Positions 17,072 to 25,344 of a stretch of DNA of 64,000 nucleotides are shown here, piece after piece (position 1 is the stretch's first letter; each line of letters starts with the position of its first letter). The notes beneath the pieces are model-generated. The model was given only the letters and a program-made list of their open reading frames with translations. It was not told where the DNA came from and made no database searches. The position numbers and the translations under genes are program-made. Source of the stretch: Corynebacterium sp. (lineage in GTDB: Bacteria; Actinomycetota; Actinomycetes; Mycobacteriales; Mycobacteriaceae); assembly GCF_030532965.1 (NCBI RefSeq), contig NZ_JAUNKC010000010.1:25406-89405 (forward strand). The letters run 5' to 3'.

Positions 17072-18715
17072 ATGACCAATACGACAATCCTCATTATTGT
17101 TCTTGCCATCGTTGTGCTCATCGCCATTTTGGTGCTGGTGGGTCTCAACCGGAAAAAGGCTAAGACCATTAGCTTTGATAAGACAGAAGCGGATCAAGCG
17201 CAACCAAAAGAGCTGACGCAACAAGAGAAATCAGGTAATTACCAAGCTCAGGGTGGTTTTAATTTCGCTACTGCTAAAAAAGACGAGAAGCAAGCGCAAG
17301 TGTTGCCTGGTCAAGAGTTAGCGGGGGAACAGGCACCGGTTGTTCCGCAACTTGAACATGAGGCGCTATTGGTGGAAGAAGAGTTAGCACAGGTGCCGGA
17401 GGTTGACGTAACCACGCAACCGGAATCCGTTGCGACGGAGGGCGTCGACAAGCAAGCCGAAGAAGAAAATTCTGAGGCTTCCGCCAAGGAAACAAGTTCG
17501 ACCGAAGAGCCGGAAAAGCCAGCGGATTCGGAAGAGCCGGGTGAGGAAAACTTCGCGGCGCTCGATGAATTCCACGAAATTGAGGAAACTGAAGAATCAG
17601 ACGAACCGACGGGTGAGACGACGTCTGAGGACGACGCTGTTTCCCCAAGCGCGGAGGATACGGAGGCTGCGGCTGCTGCGGCCGCAGCTACTCAAGCGAT
17701 CGATGCTGCTGAGGAAGCCTTAGCGCAGGCTCCTAACGCCGAAGCACCAGCCGTCGAAACCCCAGCTGAGGAAGCGAAACCAACGGAGGATATCGATCCG
17801 GCTGCGGGCCGGATTGGCCGGTTGCGTGGTCGGTTGGCTCGTTCGCAAAACGTGTTTGGCAAGTCCGTATTGGGGATGTTGTCGGCGGGTGACCTGGACG
17901 AAGATGCGTGGGAGGATATCGAAGCGCAATTGATCCAAGCTGACCTGGGCGTCAAGATCACGATGAATGTGGTCGAGGAATTGCGCGACATGATCGCCAC
18001 CCGTGGTGTCTCAAGCGAGGCGGAAGCGCGCGCCATGCTGCGGGAATGCCTGATTACGGCGTGTAAACCAGAGATGGATCGTTCGATTAAGGCGATTCCG
18101 TATGAAGGCAAGCCCGCCGTGGTGCTTATGGTTGGGGTTAACGGAACCGGTAAAACTACTACTACCGGTAAACTTGCTCGGGTTTTGGTGTCGATGGGGC
18201 ATAAGGTGCTGTTAGGTGCGGCTGATACTTTCCGTGCGGCGGCAGCGGATCAGTTGGAGGCGTGGGGGCGTCGCGTGGGCGCAACCACCGTTCGTGGTGC
18301 AGAGGGCGCTGACCCAGCATCCGTGGCTTTCGATGCGGTATCGAAGGGCATTGAGACCAGCGCCGATGTTGTGGTGATTGATACGGCTGGCCGGCTGCAT
18401 AATTCGGCGAACTTGATGGATCAGCTTGGCAAGGTAAAGCGTGTGGTGGAAAAGCGGGCTGAGGTGGACGAAGTGCTGCTTGTTATCGACGCGACTACCG
18501 GCCAGAATGGTTTGAACCAAGCCCGGGTTTTCGGCGAGGTTGTGCAAATTACCGGTGTGGTGCTCACGAAGCTGGATGGCACGGCTAAAGGCGGCATCGT
18601 TTTCCAAGTTCAGGAAGACTTGGGTGTGCCGGTGAAACTGGTTGGTCTGGGCGAGGGCGCTGACGATCTGGCACCGTTTGAGGTGGAAGGATTCGTCGAC
18701 GCGCTCTTGGGTTAA
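17072..18715 (+). CDS. ftsY: Signal recognition particle receptor FtsY
   Basis: SRP receptor GTPase that docks ribosome-SRP complexes at the membrane. An N-terminal transmembrane helix (residues about 4-25, TILIIVLAIVVLIAILVLV) is followed by a long acidic, alanine/glutamate-rich A domain to about residue 245. The NG domain follows, with the P-loop GVNGTGKTTTTGKL near 355-368, DTAGRLHNSANLMDQL and TKLDGTAKGG. At 547 aa it is typical for corynebacteria, which carry long acidic linkers. The ribosome site before the ATG is weak. In relatives I know, ftsY lies near smc on one side and not far from ffh on the other; here the P array and the ESX-like genes take those places. Confidence 0.97.
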   Translation: MTNTTILIIVLAIVVLIAILVLVGLNRKKAKTISFDKTEADQAQPKELTQQEKSGNYQAQGGFNFATAKKDEKQAQVLPGQELAGEQAPVVPQLEHEALLVEEELAQVPEVDVTTQPESVATEGVDKQAEEENSEASAKETSSTEEPEKPADSEEPGEENFAALDEFHEIEETEESDEPTGETTSEDDAVSPSAEDTEAAAAAAAATQAIDAAEEALAQAPNAEAPAVETPAEEAKPTEDIDPAAGRIGRLRGRLARSQNVFGKSVLGMLSAGDLDEDAWEDIEAQLIQADLGVKITMNVVEELRDMIATRGVSSEAEARAMLRECLITACKPEMDRSIKAIPYEGKPAVVLMVGVNGTGKTTTTGKLARVLVSMGHKVLLGAADTFRAAAADQLEAWGRRVGATTVRGAEGADPASVAFDAVSKGIETSADVVVIDTAGRLHNSANLMDQLGKVKRVVEKRAEVDEVLLVIDATTGQNGLNQARVFGEVVQITGVVLTKLDGTAKGGIVFQVQEDLGVPVKLVGLGEGADDLAPFEVEGFVDALLG

Positions 18716-18754
18716 AAGGAAAGCTCATCGCCTCGGGGTGGGGTGTCGATGATT

Positions 18755-18767
18755 GCTTGTCGACGCC
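18755..18767 (+). repeat. Dispersed 13-mer GCTTGTCGACGCC, intergenic copy
   Basis: Exact copy of the GCTTNTCGACGCC motif between ftsY and the next gene, outside any coding frame. See the finding on the dispersed motif for all positions. Confidence 0.7.
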
Positions 18768-18831
18768 CGCCTGAGGTCGGTGTGATACCGGTGCGATTTC
18801 ATGGTTTAGATGCGACTGAGAGGATAAAGCT

Positions 18832-19602
18832 GTGGAGAATGAAGAATCCGAGCCAATCGAAATTCTCAAGCTGCCGGATGAAGACGTATCCAGGCTTCAT
18901 CTCATGGCAACGCATGGAATTTTCGATCCGGACGATTTCGAAGAACTGCTGGGTGCGTTTGACGAGATCGCTGTAGCGCAGGAAAGCAAGGGGAAAAGCT
19001 ACCTCACCCTCGACTTCCTATCGCAGATGCTTTATACCTCTGGGCATGCTGCTGATAAGCACGGATTCGAGGACGGCTTCGACTGGTCGGAGGAAGGCGA
19101 GGACGATCTAGATGCCCTAGATCTGCATCGGTATCATGCCGTCCAAAAGGCCTTTGCTGATCCGGCGCTGAAAGTAGAGTGGGACGGGCTCCAGGATGCT
19201 TTGCATGCTACGGACGAAAACGTCACAACGTTGGGTGAGATTTACGACAACCTCGATTCGCTGGTTGATCCCGAGCACTTCGTGTTGTGCATTTCCTCCG
19301 ATGATCCGCGTGACTTCTTAGCGTGTTTGCCAAACGGTTACTTCGCTGATGATTTAAACCCGTTTGAAGTCGCGGCGATCATCGAGCGGATGACCACCAG
19401 TTACGGGTTGACGTTACTGGGAATGGGGGCGTCCACGCTTGCTTTTCGACGCCCACCCGGCACCGAGCTCGATGTAGCCGGAATTGTTTCCGATATGCAG
19501 CATGTGTACGGCAATACCACCGGCGCTGATTGGCACAAGGTGGCCGCTGGGATTGCGGCAACCGGCTTGGTCCTGTTCAGCTACTCGGGTTTCTGGGAAT
19601 AA
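18832..19602 (+). CDS. Conserved acidic protein of unknown function, 256 aa
   Basis: Not recognised with certainty. It starts at a GTG (18832) with AGAGGA eight bases upstream. The protein is strongly acidic, with a run of DWSEEGEDDLDALD near residues 84-97. Its C-terminal part contains LPNGYFADDLNPFE followed by YGLTLLGMGASTLAFRRPP, which looks like a compact conserved alpha/beta domain. No signal peptide is present; a short hydrophobic stretch lies at the very end (GLVLFSYSGF). It sits between ftsY and the minus-strand ESX-like genes. It contains one copy of the 13-mer (19441). Its involvement in the ESX-like system is inferred only from position. Confidence 0.8.
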   Translation: MENEESEPIEILKLPDEDVSRLHLMATHGIFDPDDFEELLGAFDEIAVAQESKGKSYLTLDFLSQMLYTSGHAADKHGFEDGFDWSEEGEDDLDALDLHRYHAVQKAFADPALKVEWDGLQDALHATDENVTTLGEIYDNLDSLVDPEHFVLCISSDDPRDFLACLPNGYFADDLNPFEVAAIIERMTTSYGLTLLGMGASTLAFRRPPGTELDVAGIVSDMQHVYGNTTGADWHKVAAGIAATGLVLFSYSGFWE

Positions 19603-19624
19603 CCGTTACCCGGTTAACCGCAGA

Positions 19625-20554
19625 TTAAAGCAATTCGCTTAAGTAATCCGGAAGTGGCAATACAAGTTTGGTTTCGCCGTCTTCCACGATCGGCCCGCCG
19701 ATGGTTTCGAGGATTTCGTGGCCAACGCGTTGGAGATAAATGTAGGGGGAGACGGGGTGGCTGTTTTTCTCATAGAGGGAAACAGTCAGCCCCAGTATCG
19801 TTTGCAGCGAATTGAATAGATCGGTACTGCTGGTAACCGGCGCAACCAGAATAATGTCCCGGGTTGGGATGGAAACAATGTAGCCAGTTTCAGGATTGAG
19901 GGTAGGCACCCACGATTGGAGAATTTCGGGGAAAATCACCACTGAGCTTAAGAAATAACCAGCGTCTTCTATATAGGTAAAACCGGTGGGGTGCTCTTCG
20001 CCAGGCATGTGCTGAACTACGGGTTGCTGCCCTAGTAGTTCGGTGCGGGTGTTCTCTAAGGCGATGGGGTAGAGCTCTTCGCTGGTTCCTAGATTGGCGA
20101 GTGTTTGATCGGAGATGGAGGCGATGGAGACCGGTTGGTCGTCGACAAGCGCAGTCATCAAGCCGGTGGCGAGCGGCGAGGTCGTTTGATCAAAAGACAC
20201 GTCGGAGCTAAGCGACAGAAGTTCCTGCAGCATCTCTGCTGGCGATACCCGGATTTTCAGCCGTTGTTTGGTTGCCTCCGGGGAGGTGTCGACAGGGTCG
20301 GCGGGCTGGAACATTTTGAAGTATTCGCCAATAACATACAGTTCGGATGCTCTGTCACCTTCGGCCAGTGCGTAATCGCGGGATACGTTTTGCAGTCCCA
20401 TATTCGTGTGCTGGCCGTCGCTCGTCAGAAGCATTGCCTCGTCATTGGGGTCTAAAAACGTAATCGAAGCCCCAATCGCGCTGGCAGCAGCAATCAAGTC
20501 GGCGCGAAAGCGGGCTTCGGTTTCTTCCGTAAGATGTGGGTAGGTTTGGTCCAT
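19625..20554 (-). CDS. DUF1444 (YtpQ)-like protein, 309 aa
   Basis: The C-terminal half resembles, from memory, the DUF1444/YtpQ pattern: LANLGTSEELYPIALENTR, then YFLSSVVIFPEILQSW, then VSIPTRDIILVAP. The biochemical function of that family is unknown. No signal peptide or membrane segment is seen. It ends convergently with the preceding gene, 22 bp away, and lies upstream of other ESX-like-locus genes on the other strand direction. The start at the 20554 ATG is the first in frame. It could be a housekeeping neighbour rather than part of the secretion locus. Confidence 0.75.
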   Translation of the reverse strand: MDQTYPHLTEETEARFRADLIAAASAIGASITFLDPNDEAMLLTSDGQHTNMGLQNVSRDYALAEGDRASELYVIGEYFKMFQPADPVDTSPEATKQRLKIRVSPAEMLQELLSLSSDVSFDQTTSPLATGLMTALVDDQPVSIASISDQTLANLGTSEELYPIALENTRTELLGQQPVVQHMPGEEHPTGFTYIEDAGYFLSSVVIFPEILQSWVPTLNPETGYIVSIPTRDIILVAPVTSSTDLFNSLQTILGLTVSLYEKNSHPVSPYIYLQRVGHEILETIGGPIVEDGETKLVLPLPDYLSELL

Positions 20555-20620
20555 ACGGACAGGCTACCCGTGTTGGACAACTCCCGCAGGATATTTATCG
20601 ATATGAACGTGGGGAGTCGC

Positions 20621-21313
20621 TTAAGGCTTCAAAACACCTTCTTCGGACATGACCATTGCCACATCGTCTTCGGCTGCGGGTTCGGCGAAGATTCGTTCCC
20701 CGGCCGTGTCCGGATACACCTTGATTCCCTCAACAACACGCCGCACAATCGCGGCCACGGAATCGCTGGTTTCTTTGTTCGGCGCTGTCGCGGAAACAGC
20801 TAACGTCCACGAAGTACCAGAAACCGGGACGTAGGCCTGGTGGGTAATGACGGTTCGGCGGTCGGTTATGGGACCAGCCTGGTGGCTTGTCGAGACGAAC
20901 ACGTAAGGCACATCGCTACCGGTGCGTTCAACCTTAGGGTCTTTGCCGGTTAACTCCTTCTCAATCGCCAACACGCTGGCCGGGGAAGGCGTCGTGTCAA
21001 CCCACCGTAGGAGGAGGGTTACGGCGCTTACTTGTTCATCGACGATGCCCGGTTGAACGAGCGCAAGCAACACGCCCGCTTTTTGGGATTGGGCGACAAC
21101 TTCTTCCAGCTTCGCCATGACGGCCCGGCGATCGCTTGCCGATAGCCGCATCCCTGGAATGTAGTCCTGGACTAGTCGTTCTGCACAGACTTTCCAGCGG
21201 GCTGGGTGGGTTTCGATTATCCGCCACGTGCTAGGTAACGAAGCCGACCACATGAATTGCGGTCGGGGTGCATCGGGGTGGTATTCGATTAACAGATTAT
21301 TTTCGTCGCTCAA
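20621..21313 (-). CDS. Unknown protein of the ESX-like locus, 230 aa
   Basis: Not recognised. The frame opens at a TTG (21313, reading LSDENNLLIEYHP) without a clear ribosome site. It contains PSTWRIIETHPARWKVCAERLVQDYIPG near the N-terminus in part and a soluble alpha/beta-looking core ending in an acidic tail (EPAAEDDVAMVMSEEGVLKP). No transmembrane segment. The position among lipoprotein, membrane and ATPase genes on the same strand suggests a soluble accessory factor of the secretion locus, which is inference. Confidence 0.7.
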   Translation of the reverse strand: MSDENNLLIEYHPDAPRPQFMWSASLPSTWRIIETHPARWKVCAERLVQDYIPGMRLSASDRRAVMAKLEEVVAQSQKAGVLLALVQPGIVDEQVSAVTLLLRWVDTTPSPASVLAIEKELTGKDPKVERTGSDVPYVFVSTSHQAGPITDRRTVITHQAYVPVSGTSWTLAVSATAPNKETSDSVAAIVRRVVEGIKVYPDTAGERIFAEPAAEDDVAMVMSEEGVLKP

Positions 21314-21448
21314 CTTGAGTTAACTCCACATACACGCGGCTGCCTAGGTAAAAACCGTGGGCAACGTATTGATACAAGTGCATTCCATATCGTAAACCTA
21401 AGGCGGGGCGATTTCTAGGAAACCCGGAAAATAGCCGCAACCGTGATG

Positions 21449-21697
21449 TCATCGTGATTGGATCAATTGCAGAACCACTGAGATCACCATGGACGCCACA
21501 ATGCCGATGGCACCAAGGGCGGTCGACCCAAACAGGATTTTCAAACTGCGCGGTTTGATCGAAGGTTCGGTATTGCCGAATTGGATTGCTTTCACAATCA
21601 ATTCAGTGCGCAGTTTGTTCGCCTGAATCACAGACCGATGGTCTTTCCGCGGCGGGCGGTTGTCGTGGCCAACCGACTCTTCGGTGGGACTTGTCAT
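21449..21697 (-). CDS. Small C-terminally anchored membrane protein, 82 aa
   Basis: A basic, hydrophilic N-terminal half is followed by one transmembrane helix near residues 53-77 (LKILFGSTALGAIGIVASMV and onward). AAAGGAAC lies six bases before the ATG at 21697, so the gene is probably translated. It is 29 bp downstream of the proline-rich lipoprotein gene on the same strand. It has no WXG motif and is therefore not an Esx substrate. A role as a small membrane component of the ESX-like machine is inferred from the context only. Confidence 0.7.
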   Translation of the reverse strand: MTSPTEESVGHDNRPPRKDHRSVIQANKLRTELIVKAIQFGNTEPSIKPRSLKILFGSTALGAIGIVASMVISVVLQLIQSR

Positions 21698-21726
21698 TAT
21701 TGTTCCTTTATAAAAACTCTCGTCAC

Positions 21727-22065
21727 CTACAGACGCAAAATGTCGTCGATAATCGGGATGAAAATATCCGGTTCTGGTTCTGGCGGCGGTGGTGGTGGAG
21801 GTGGCGGCGGTGGCGGGGGCTCCGAGGTCACGGTTGTAGTGACGGTAACTTGCGGTTGGCTTGATGGTGGTGCCGGGGGCTCCGAACTTTCCTTTGGCGG
21901 TGGCGGGAAATAGCTTTCAGGTAGTTCCGGAAGCTGCCCAAGCGGCGGGATGTGCTGCTGTAATTTTTCCTGCTTGGCGAAACCCGGTTCGCCGCAGGAT
22001 ACCAAGGTGATGACGGCGGCCGTCGACAGTGTCGCTACCGACAACGCCATGCGCAGAGAACTCAT
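21727..22065 (-). CDS. Proline-rich lipoprotein, 112 aa
   Basis: The N-terminus is a lipoprotein signal peptide ending LVSCGEP, with the predicted lipidated cysteine at residue 24. The mature part is a proline-rich stalk containing 13 consecutive prolines near residues 83-95 and a short hydrophobic tail (IFIPIIDDILRL). The ATG overlaps the stop of the upstream transglycosylase-like gene in an ATGA arrangement and has AAGGAG eight bases upstream, so the two are translationally coupled. Probably an envelope-spanning spacer that cooperates with the neighbouring lipoprotein. Thirteen successive prolines would need EF-P for efficient translation. Confidence 0.78.
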   Translation of the reverse strand: MSSLRMALSVATLSTAAVITLVSCGEPGFAKQEKLQQHIPPLGQLPELPESYFPPPPKESSEPPAPPSSQPQVTVTTTVTSEPPPPPPPPPPPPPEPEPDIFIPIIDDILRL

Positions 22066-22709
22066 CGGGAATACTCCTTGGCGATTGCGTGAATGCGCTT
22101 GACCACGTCGGGGTTTGGCGCGATTAATGTGATACCGGCATCCCAGCCCTCCGGGGTGCTGGGGTTACCGGCCGAACATAGAATCCGTGCGGTGGTCAAA
22201 GCGGCATCGTCGATGTCGTTAGGATCGGGAATTTTCCCAGGTTCGGTCGACTCGGCGAATTGCTCCCATCGCGACGGCATGATCTGCATGGGGCCAACTG
22301 CAATGTCGTTGATTGGATCGCCGTCGGTGCTGCCACCGTCCGTGTCGGGAACGACGGGTTTACCAGGCCCCATGTTGTCGAGGCCGCGTTGCGGGACGGA
22401 AACTTTGCCCGCTTCGCTTATCGACGCCCCCAGGGCCCGCCCGTGGTCGGAATACACTTGCCCGATTGCGGCAAGGGTCGGCCACCCAATGACACACTTT
22501 GAGTCTTCTTTGACCAACCAGGCGGCATAGGCGTACGCCCGAAGTGAGCGTTCCGGAATGTTATAGGGTTTAGAACGATCCTCAGACCATTCCGCGACTT
22601 GATCCACTCGTTGCTCGGGAGTGGGCACGACAGGTTCCAGGCGCTCGACGCAGCCGGTTAAAAGAAACGAACTGGCGAGAGCAAATAGAAGTGGTCTCGT
22701 GGCGCTCAT
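22062..22709 (-). CDS. Lytic-transglycosylase-fold lipoprotein with altered active site, 215 aa
   Basis: Signal peptide with lipobox LLTGC (cysteine near residue 20), then a soluble-lytic-transglycosylase-like domain: GWPTLAAIGQVYSDHGRALG, DTDGGSTDGDPINDIAVGP, MQIMPSRWEQF and DPNDIDDAALTTARILCSAG. In the actinobacterial family I know, the first motif reads IG-R/Q-V/I-E-S-x-HG, with glutamate as the catalytic acid. Here a tyrosine (TAT codon) takes its place, and the usual late Y-N is also lost (LIAPNPDVV). The fold is clear, but enzymatic activity is doubtful. ATGA overlaps couple it to the genes on both sides. Likely binds or locally organises peptidoglycan for the ESX-like complex. Confidence 0.82.
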   Translation of the reverse strand: MSATRPLLFALASSFLLTGCVERLEPVVPTPEQRVDQVAEWSEDRSKPYNIPERSLRAYAYAAWLVKEDSKCVIGWPTLAAIGQVYSDHGRALGASISEAGKVSVPQRGLDNMGPGKPVVPDTDGGSTDGDPINDIAVGPMQIMPSRWEQFAESTEPGKIPDPNDIDDAALTTARILCSAGNPSTPEGWDAGITLIAPNPDVVKRIHAIAKEYSR

Positions 22710-24475
22710 TGCTGTGGTGGTTGCCTATCCCAAGCGTTGAAATCTTCCGCGATAATTGCGGCCAATTCCAAATATGCCTCGCGGGTTGATTTGCCAATCC
22801 GGTCGAGGTCGATGGTTGCGCCTTCGGCCAGGTGCGGATCGTACGGAATAACTTGGACTGCCCGGGTACGGGACCGGAAGTGCTTGACCAAATGTTCCAT
22901 GTCAATGCTTGAGCGTTGCAGCGGTGCTGCGGAAACCACCACAACAGAATTCGCGGCTAATTGCTCGTAACCATGAAGCTTCAGCCAATCCAAGGTTGCC
23001 GAAGCTGACTGGGCACCATCTAATGCTGGTGAGGTGACCAAGACCAACGCGTTGGCCAGATCCAACACACCGTTCATTGTGGAGTGCATCAAGCCGGTAC
23101 CGCAGTCGGTGAGAACGATATTGTAGTGATGCCGAAGAATGTCGATCACTTTTCGATATTCCGCCTCACTAAACGCCTCCGATACCGCGGGGTCGCGTTC
23201 TGAACCGACTACCTCCAGGCGGGATTTCGCCTGGGTGGTATAGGAACGAATCTCTGGGTACCGGGTGGTATCTTGCAAGGCCAAAAGGTCACGGATGGTT
23301 GCGGTGTTATTGGCCACCACTCGCTGCGCCAACGTTCCTAAATCGGGGTTGGCGTCGATGGCGATGACCCGGTCACCCCTAGTTTCTGCCAGTATTCCAC
23401 CCAGGGTTGCGGTGGTGGTGGTTTTGCCAACGCCGCCTTTCAAGGACATCACCGCGATGCGGTAGTCACCGCGTAGTGGCGTATTGATCCGCTCTAAAAG
23501 CTGATCGTGTTTGCGTTGTTTTGCGGAATCACCTGGGTTGAATCGGCCTGCTGTGATCTTGTGCAGGAATTTACGCCACCCACCTTTCGGCGGAGGTTTC
23601 ACCGGATTAACAAGGTTCGTCTGATCCAATGCTGGCGGCGGAACCAATTCGAATTGTTCCATCGGTGCTTTGGTAGCTGTCAGCGGCGGATGCGTTGGGG
23701 ACTGAGGTTGCTTAACCGCGCCAACAGTCGGCGTTGGTTGCGCCGATGTGGACTGAGCAGACTCGGTTGGTGGCGTAGCTGGTTGTGGCGCAGTAGCAGG
23801 TGGCGGTGCGGCTGCTGTGGGTTGCTGCGCAGCGGGTGCCGGGGGCTGCGAAACGGGGGCAGGCGCTGGTGGGACCTCGGCCGATGCCGATTCCGGAACC
23901 GCTTTTTGCGGGGTTGCTACAGGCGGCGCTGGTTGCGGCGCTGTGTGCTGTGTTTCGGTTGGCTGCGGCTCGCCATGGTGGGGCTCCGCGTGCAATGGCG
24001 CGGCGTGCTGTGGTGGTTGCTGATGAGATGCTGGTTGGGCTGGCTGCGGCGCTGGTGCTGCTGGAGCTACCGGCCCAGACGCACTAACTTCCGGTGCTGG
24101 TGGCTGCGGATCCGCCTGGTGTCTAGGCTGATATGGCTGTTGTTGCGGCGATACGGCAGGAGCAGGTGCAACAGTGCCATAATGCGCAGGTGGGGTGTTG
24201 GCAGGTGCAGTGTTGGCAGGTGGTGTAGTTGGTACCTGAGGGGTTGGTGCCAGAGGGGTGGGTGCAGCTGGCGCTGGTGGTGTGGGCGCTGGCGAAAATG
24301 ATTGCTGCGGATTCGAACTAGTTGGCGTTTCGGGAATGCTTTGAGGCGGAGAAGCAGTGTGGGGTGTGGAAGAAGGGGGTTGGGGTTGATCAGCGTGCTG
24401 TGGTTCAGGTGCCTCGTCGGCATCGATCCGAAGCCACGCCGGGTGGCCGCCATTGTTACCGGGGTGTTGATTCAT
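22706..24475 (-). CDS. Proline-rich MinD/ParA-type ATPase (EspI-like), 589 aa
   Basis: Residues 1 to about 290 are a low-complexity proline/alanine/glutamine region. The C-terminal part is a MinD/ParA ATPase with the deviant Walker A MSLKGGVGKTTTTATL near 342-357, AIDANPDLGTLAQRV (Walker A' region) and IVLTDCGTGLMHSTMNGVLD (Walker B region). This layout is that of EspI-type proteins encoded in mycobacterial ESX loci, which modulate secretion; that assignment is by architecture. It starts the leftward set of genes and overlaps the next gene by ATGA. It faces the degenerate MinD-like gene across a 101-bp divergent promoter region. Confidence 0.85.
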   Translation of the reverse strand: MNQHPGNNGGHPAWLRIDADEAPEPQHADQPQPPSSTPHTASPPQSIPETPTSSNPQQSFSPAPTPPAPAAPTPLAPTPQVPTTPPANTAPANTPPAHYGTVAPAPAVSPQQQPYQPRHQADPQPPAPEVSASGPVAPAAPAPQPAQPASHQQPPQHAAPLHAEPHHGEPQPTETQHTAPQPAPPVATPQKAVPESASAEVPPAPAPVSQPPAPAAQQPTAAAPPPATAPQPATPPTESAQSTSAQPTPTVGAVKQPQSPTHPPLTATKAPMEQFELVPPPALDQTNLVNPVKPPPKGGWRKFLHKITAGRFNPGDSAKQRKHDQLLERINTPLRGDYRIAVMSLKGGVGKTTTTATLGGILAETRGDRVIAIDANPDLGTLAQRVVANNTATIRDLLALQDTTRYPEIRSYTTQAKSRLEVVGSERDPAVSEAFSEAEYRKVIDILRHHYNIVLTDCGTGLMHSTMNGVLDLANALVLVTSPALDGAQSASATLDWLKLHGYEQLAANSVVVVSAAPLQRSSIDMEHLVKHFRSRTRAVQVIPYDPHLAEGATIDLDRIGKSTREAYLELAAIIAEDFNAWDRQPPQQ

Positions 24476-24500
24476 CAGTAAATCTCTACTTTTTCTTCCA

Positions 24501-24540
24501 TTGTCACTTAAAGAATGATTCTTATCCTATAATCATTTTG
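24501..24540. promoter_or_regulatory. Divergent promoter region with palindromic operator candidates
   Basis: A perfect 13-bp palindrome AAGAATGATTCTT (24511-24523) overlaps a larger inverted repeat AATGATT (24514-24520) / AATCATT (24531-24537). A TATAAT (24528-24533) suitable as a rightward -10 lies within it. The arrangement suggests a single regulator controlling both the EspI-like gene (left) and the MinD-like gene (right). The AT-rich palindrome is reminiscent of metal-regulator boxes, but I cannot assign it. Confidence 0.45.
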
Positions 24541-24576
24541 CATAATTTGAAGCAGCGATAAAAAAGAAGGCTGACA

Positions 24577-25344
24577 ATGACCGGGATGAAATCGCCCACT
24601 GTTGTGCGTCGGTTATTGGCATCGAATGTCTTAGCCCATGCACAGCGCACCCCGCCGCGCACCATTGATAAAACAATGACCATCGCGGTCGCTGCCTTAG
24701 ACGAGCGCATCCTTTCTACCCCTATTAGTGCCAGCATCGGGATTTTGCTCAATGCCGTTGCCCAGCAACCCGTGGTGCTTGTCGACGGCGATGGGATCAA
24801 TCAACCCCTACGCGGCCCGATCGGTGCGGGGACCGGCGGTGACCTGATTGGGCTCGTGGAGGCGAACGTCGAAAAGCTCAACCGAGCAACCATCGAAACC
24901 TTTGCCGATACAAGCGGAGCCGTTGCCCTTTTAAGCAATAACTTCCAAACCCGAATAAAAATTCAACCGGAAGTATTAGACACTGCCGTTAGCCGGGTGG
25001 CGCATCGGTGGCCAACCGTCGTGATTGATCTACCGTTTACGTGTTTGCATGACACCATATCCGCAGGTACCGCGTTGGCCAAGCACGTGATTTTAGTGAC
25101 GGACAAACACCACACCGACCACGGCTGGCTGTACCGCAAGGGGCACCAATTAACCCAAGCCGCGAACGAGGGGCGGGTGACAGTGGTACGGCTGGGCGGG
25201 GAGGTCTCCGATAACCAACTCAAAGACACGTTTTCCATGCCAAGTCTCGATTTGGGCTCCACATCGCGCGACCGCATGCATTTGCCGACAGACTCGGCGT
25301 CGCTGACCATGTATCACCGATTGTTAGCCAGGCTGTATCCCTAA
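24577..25344 (+). CDS. MinD-like protein with degenerate P-loop, 255 aa
   Basis: The overall pattern is that of a MinD/ParA fold: a first beta strand MTIAVAALD, then PVVLVDGDGINQPLRGP at the Walker A' position, TVVIDLPFTCLHDTISAGT at the Walker B position and AKHVILVTDKHHTDHGW. Where KGGVGKTT should be, the protein reads ERILSTPISASIG, with neither signature lysine, so it probably does not hydrolyse ATP. It faces the active MinD-like EspI homologue across a shared promoter region. A regulatory partner or heterodimer subunit is a reasonable inference. Its stop overlaps the stop of eccD by four bases (CTAA). Confidence 0.75.
   Translation: MTGMKSPTVVRRLLASNVLAHAQRTPPRTIDKTMTIAVAALDERILSTPISASIGILLNAVAQQPVVLVDGDGINQPLRGPIGAGTGGDLIGLVEANVEKLNRATIETFADTSGAVALLSNNFQTRIKIQPEVLDTAVSRVAHRWPTVVIDLPFTCLHDTISAGTALAKHVILVTDKHHTDHGWLYRKGHQLTQAANEGRVTVVRLGGEVSDNQLKDTFSMPSLDLGSTSRDRMHLPTDSASLTMYHRLLARLYP

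Noticed and set aside
21581-21913. Plus-strand frame with a glycine run
   Set aside because: It is the antisense shadow of the proline-rich lipoprotein, which has a signal peptide, ribosome site and coupled neighbours.
23507-24301. 264-codon plus-strand frame rich in arginine and tryptophan
   Set aside because: It is the complement of the proline/alanine-rich region of the EspI-like ATPase; the composition is an artefact of that repeat.
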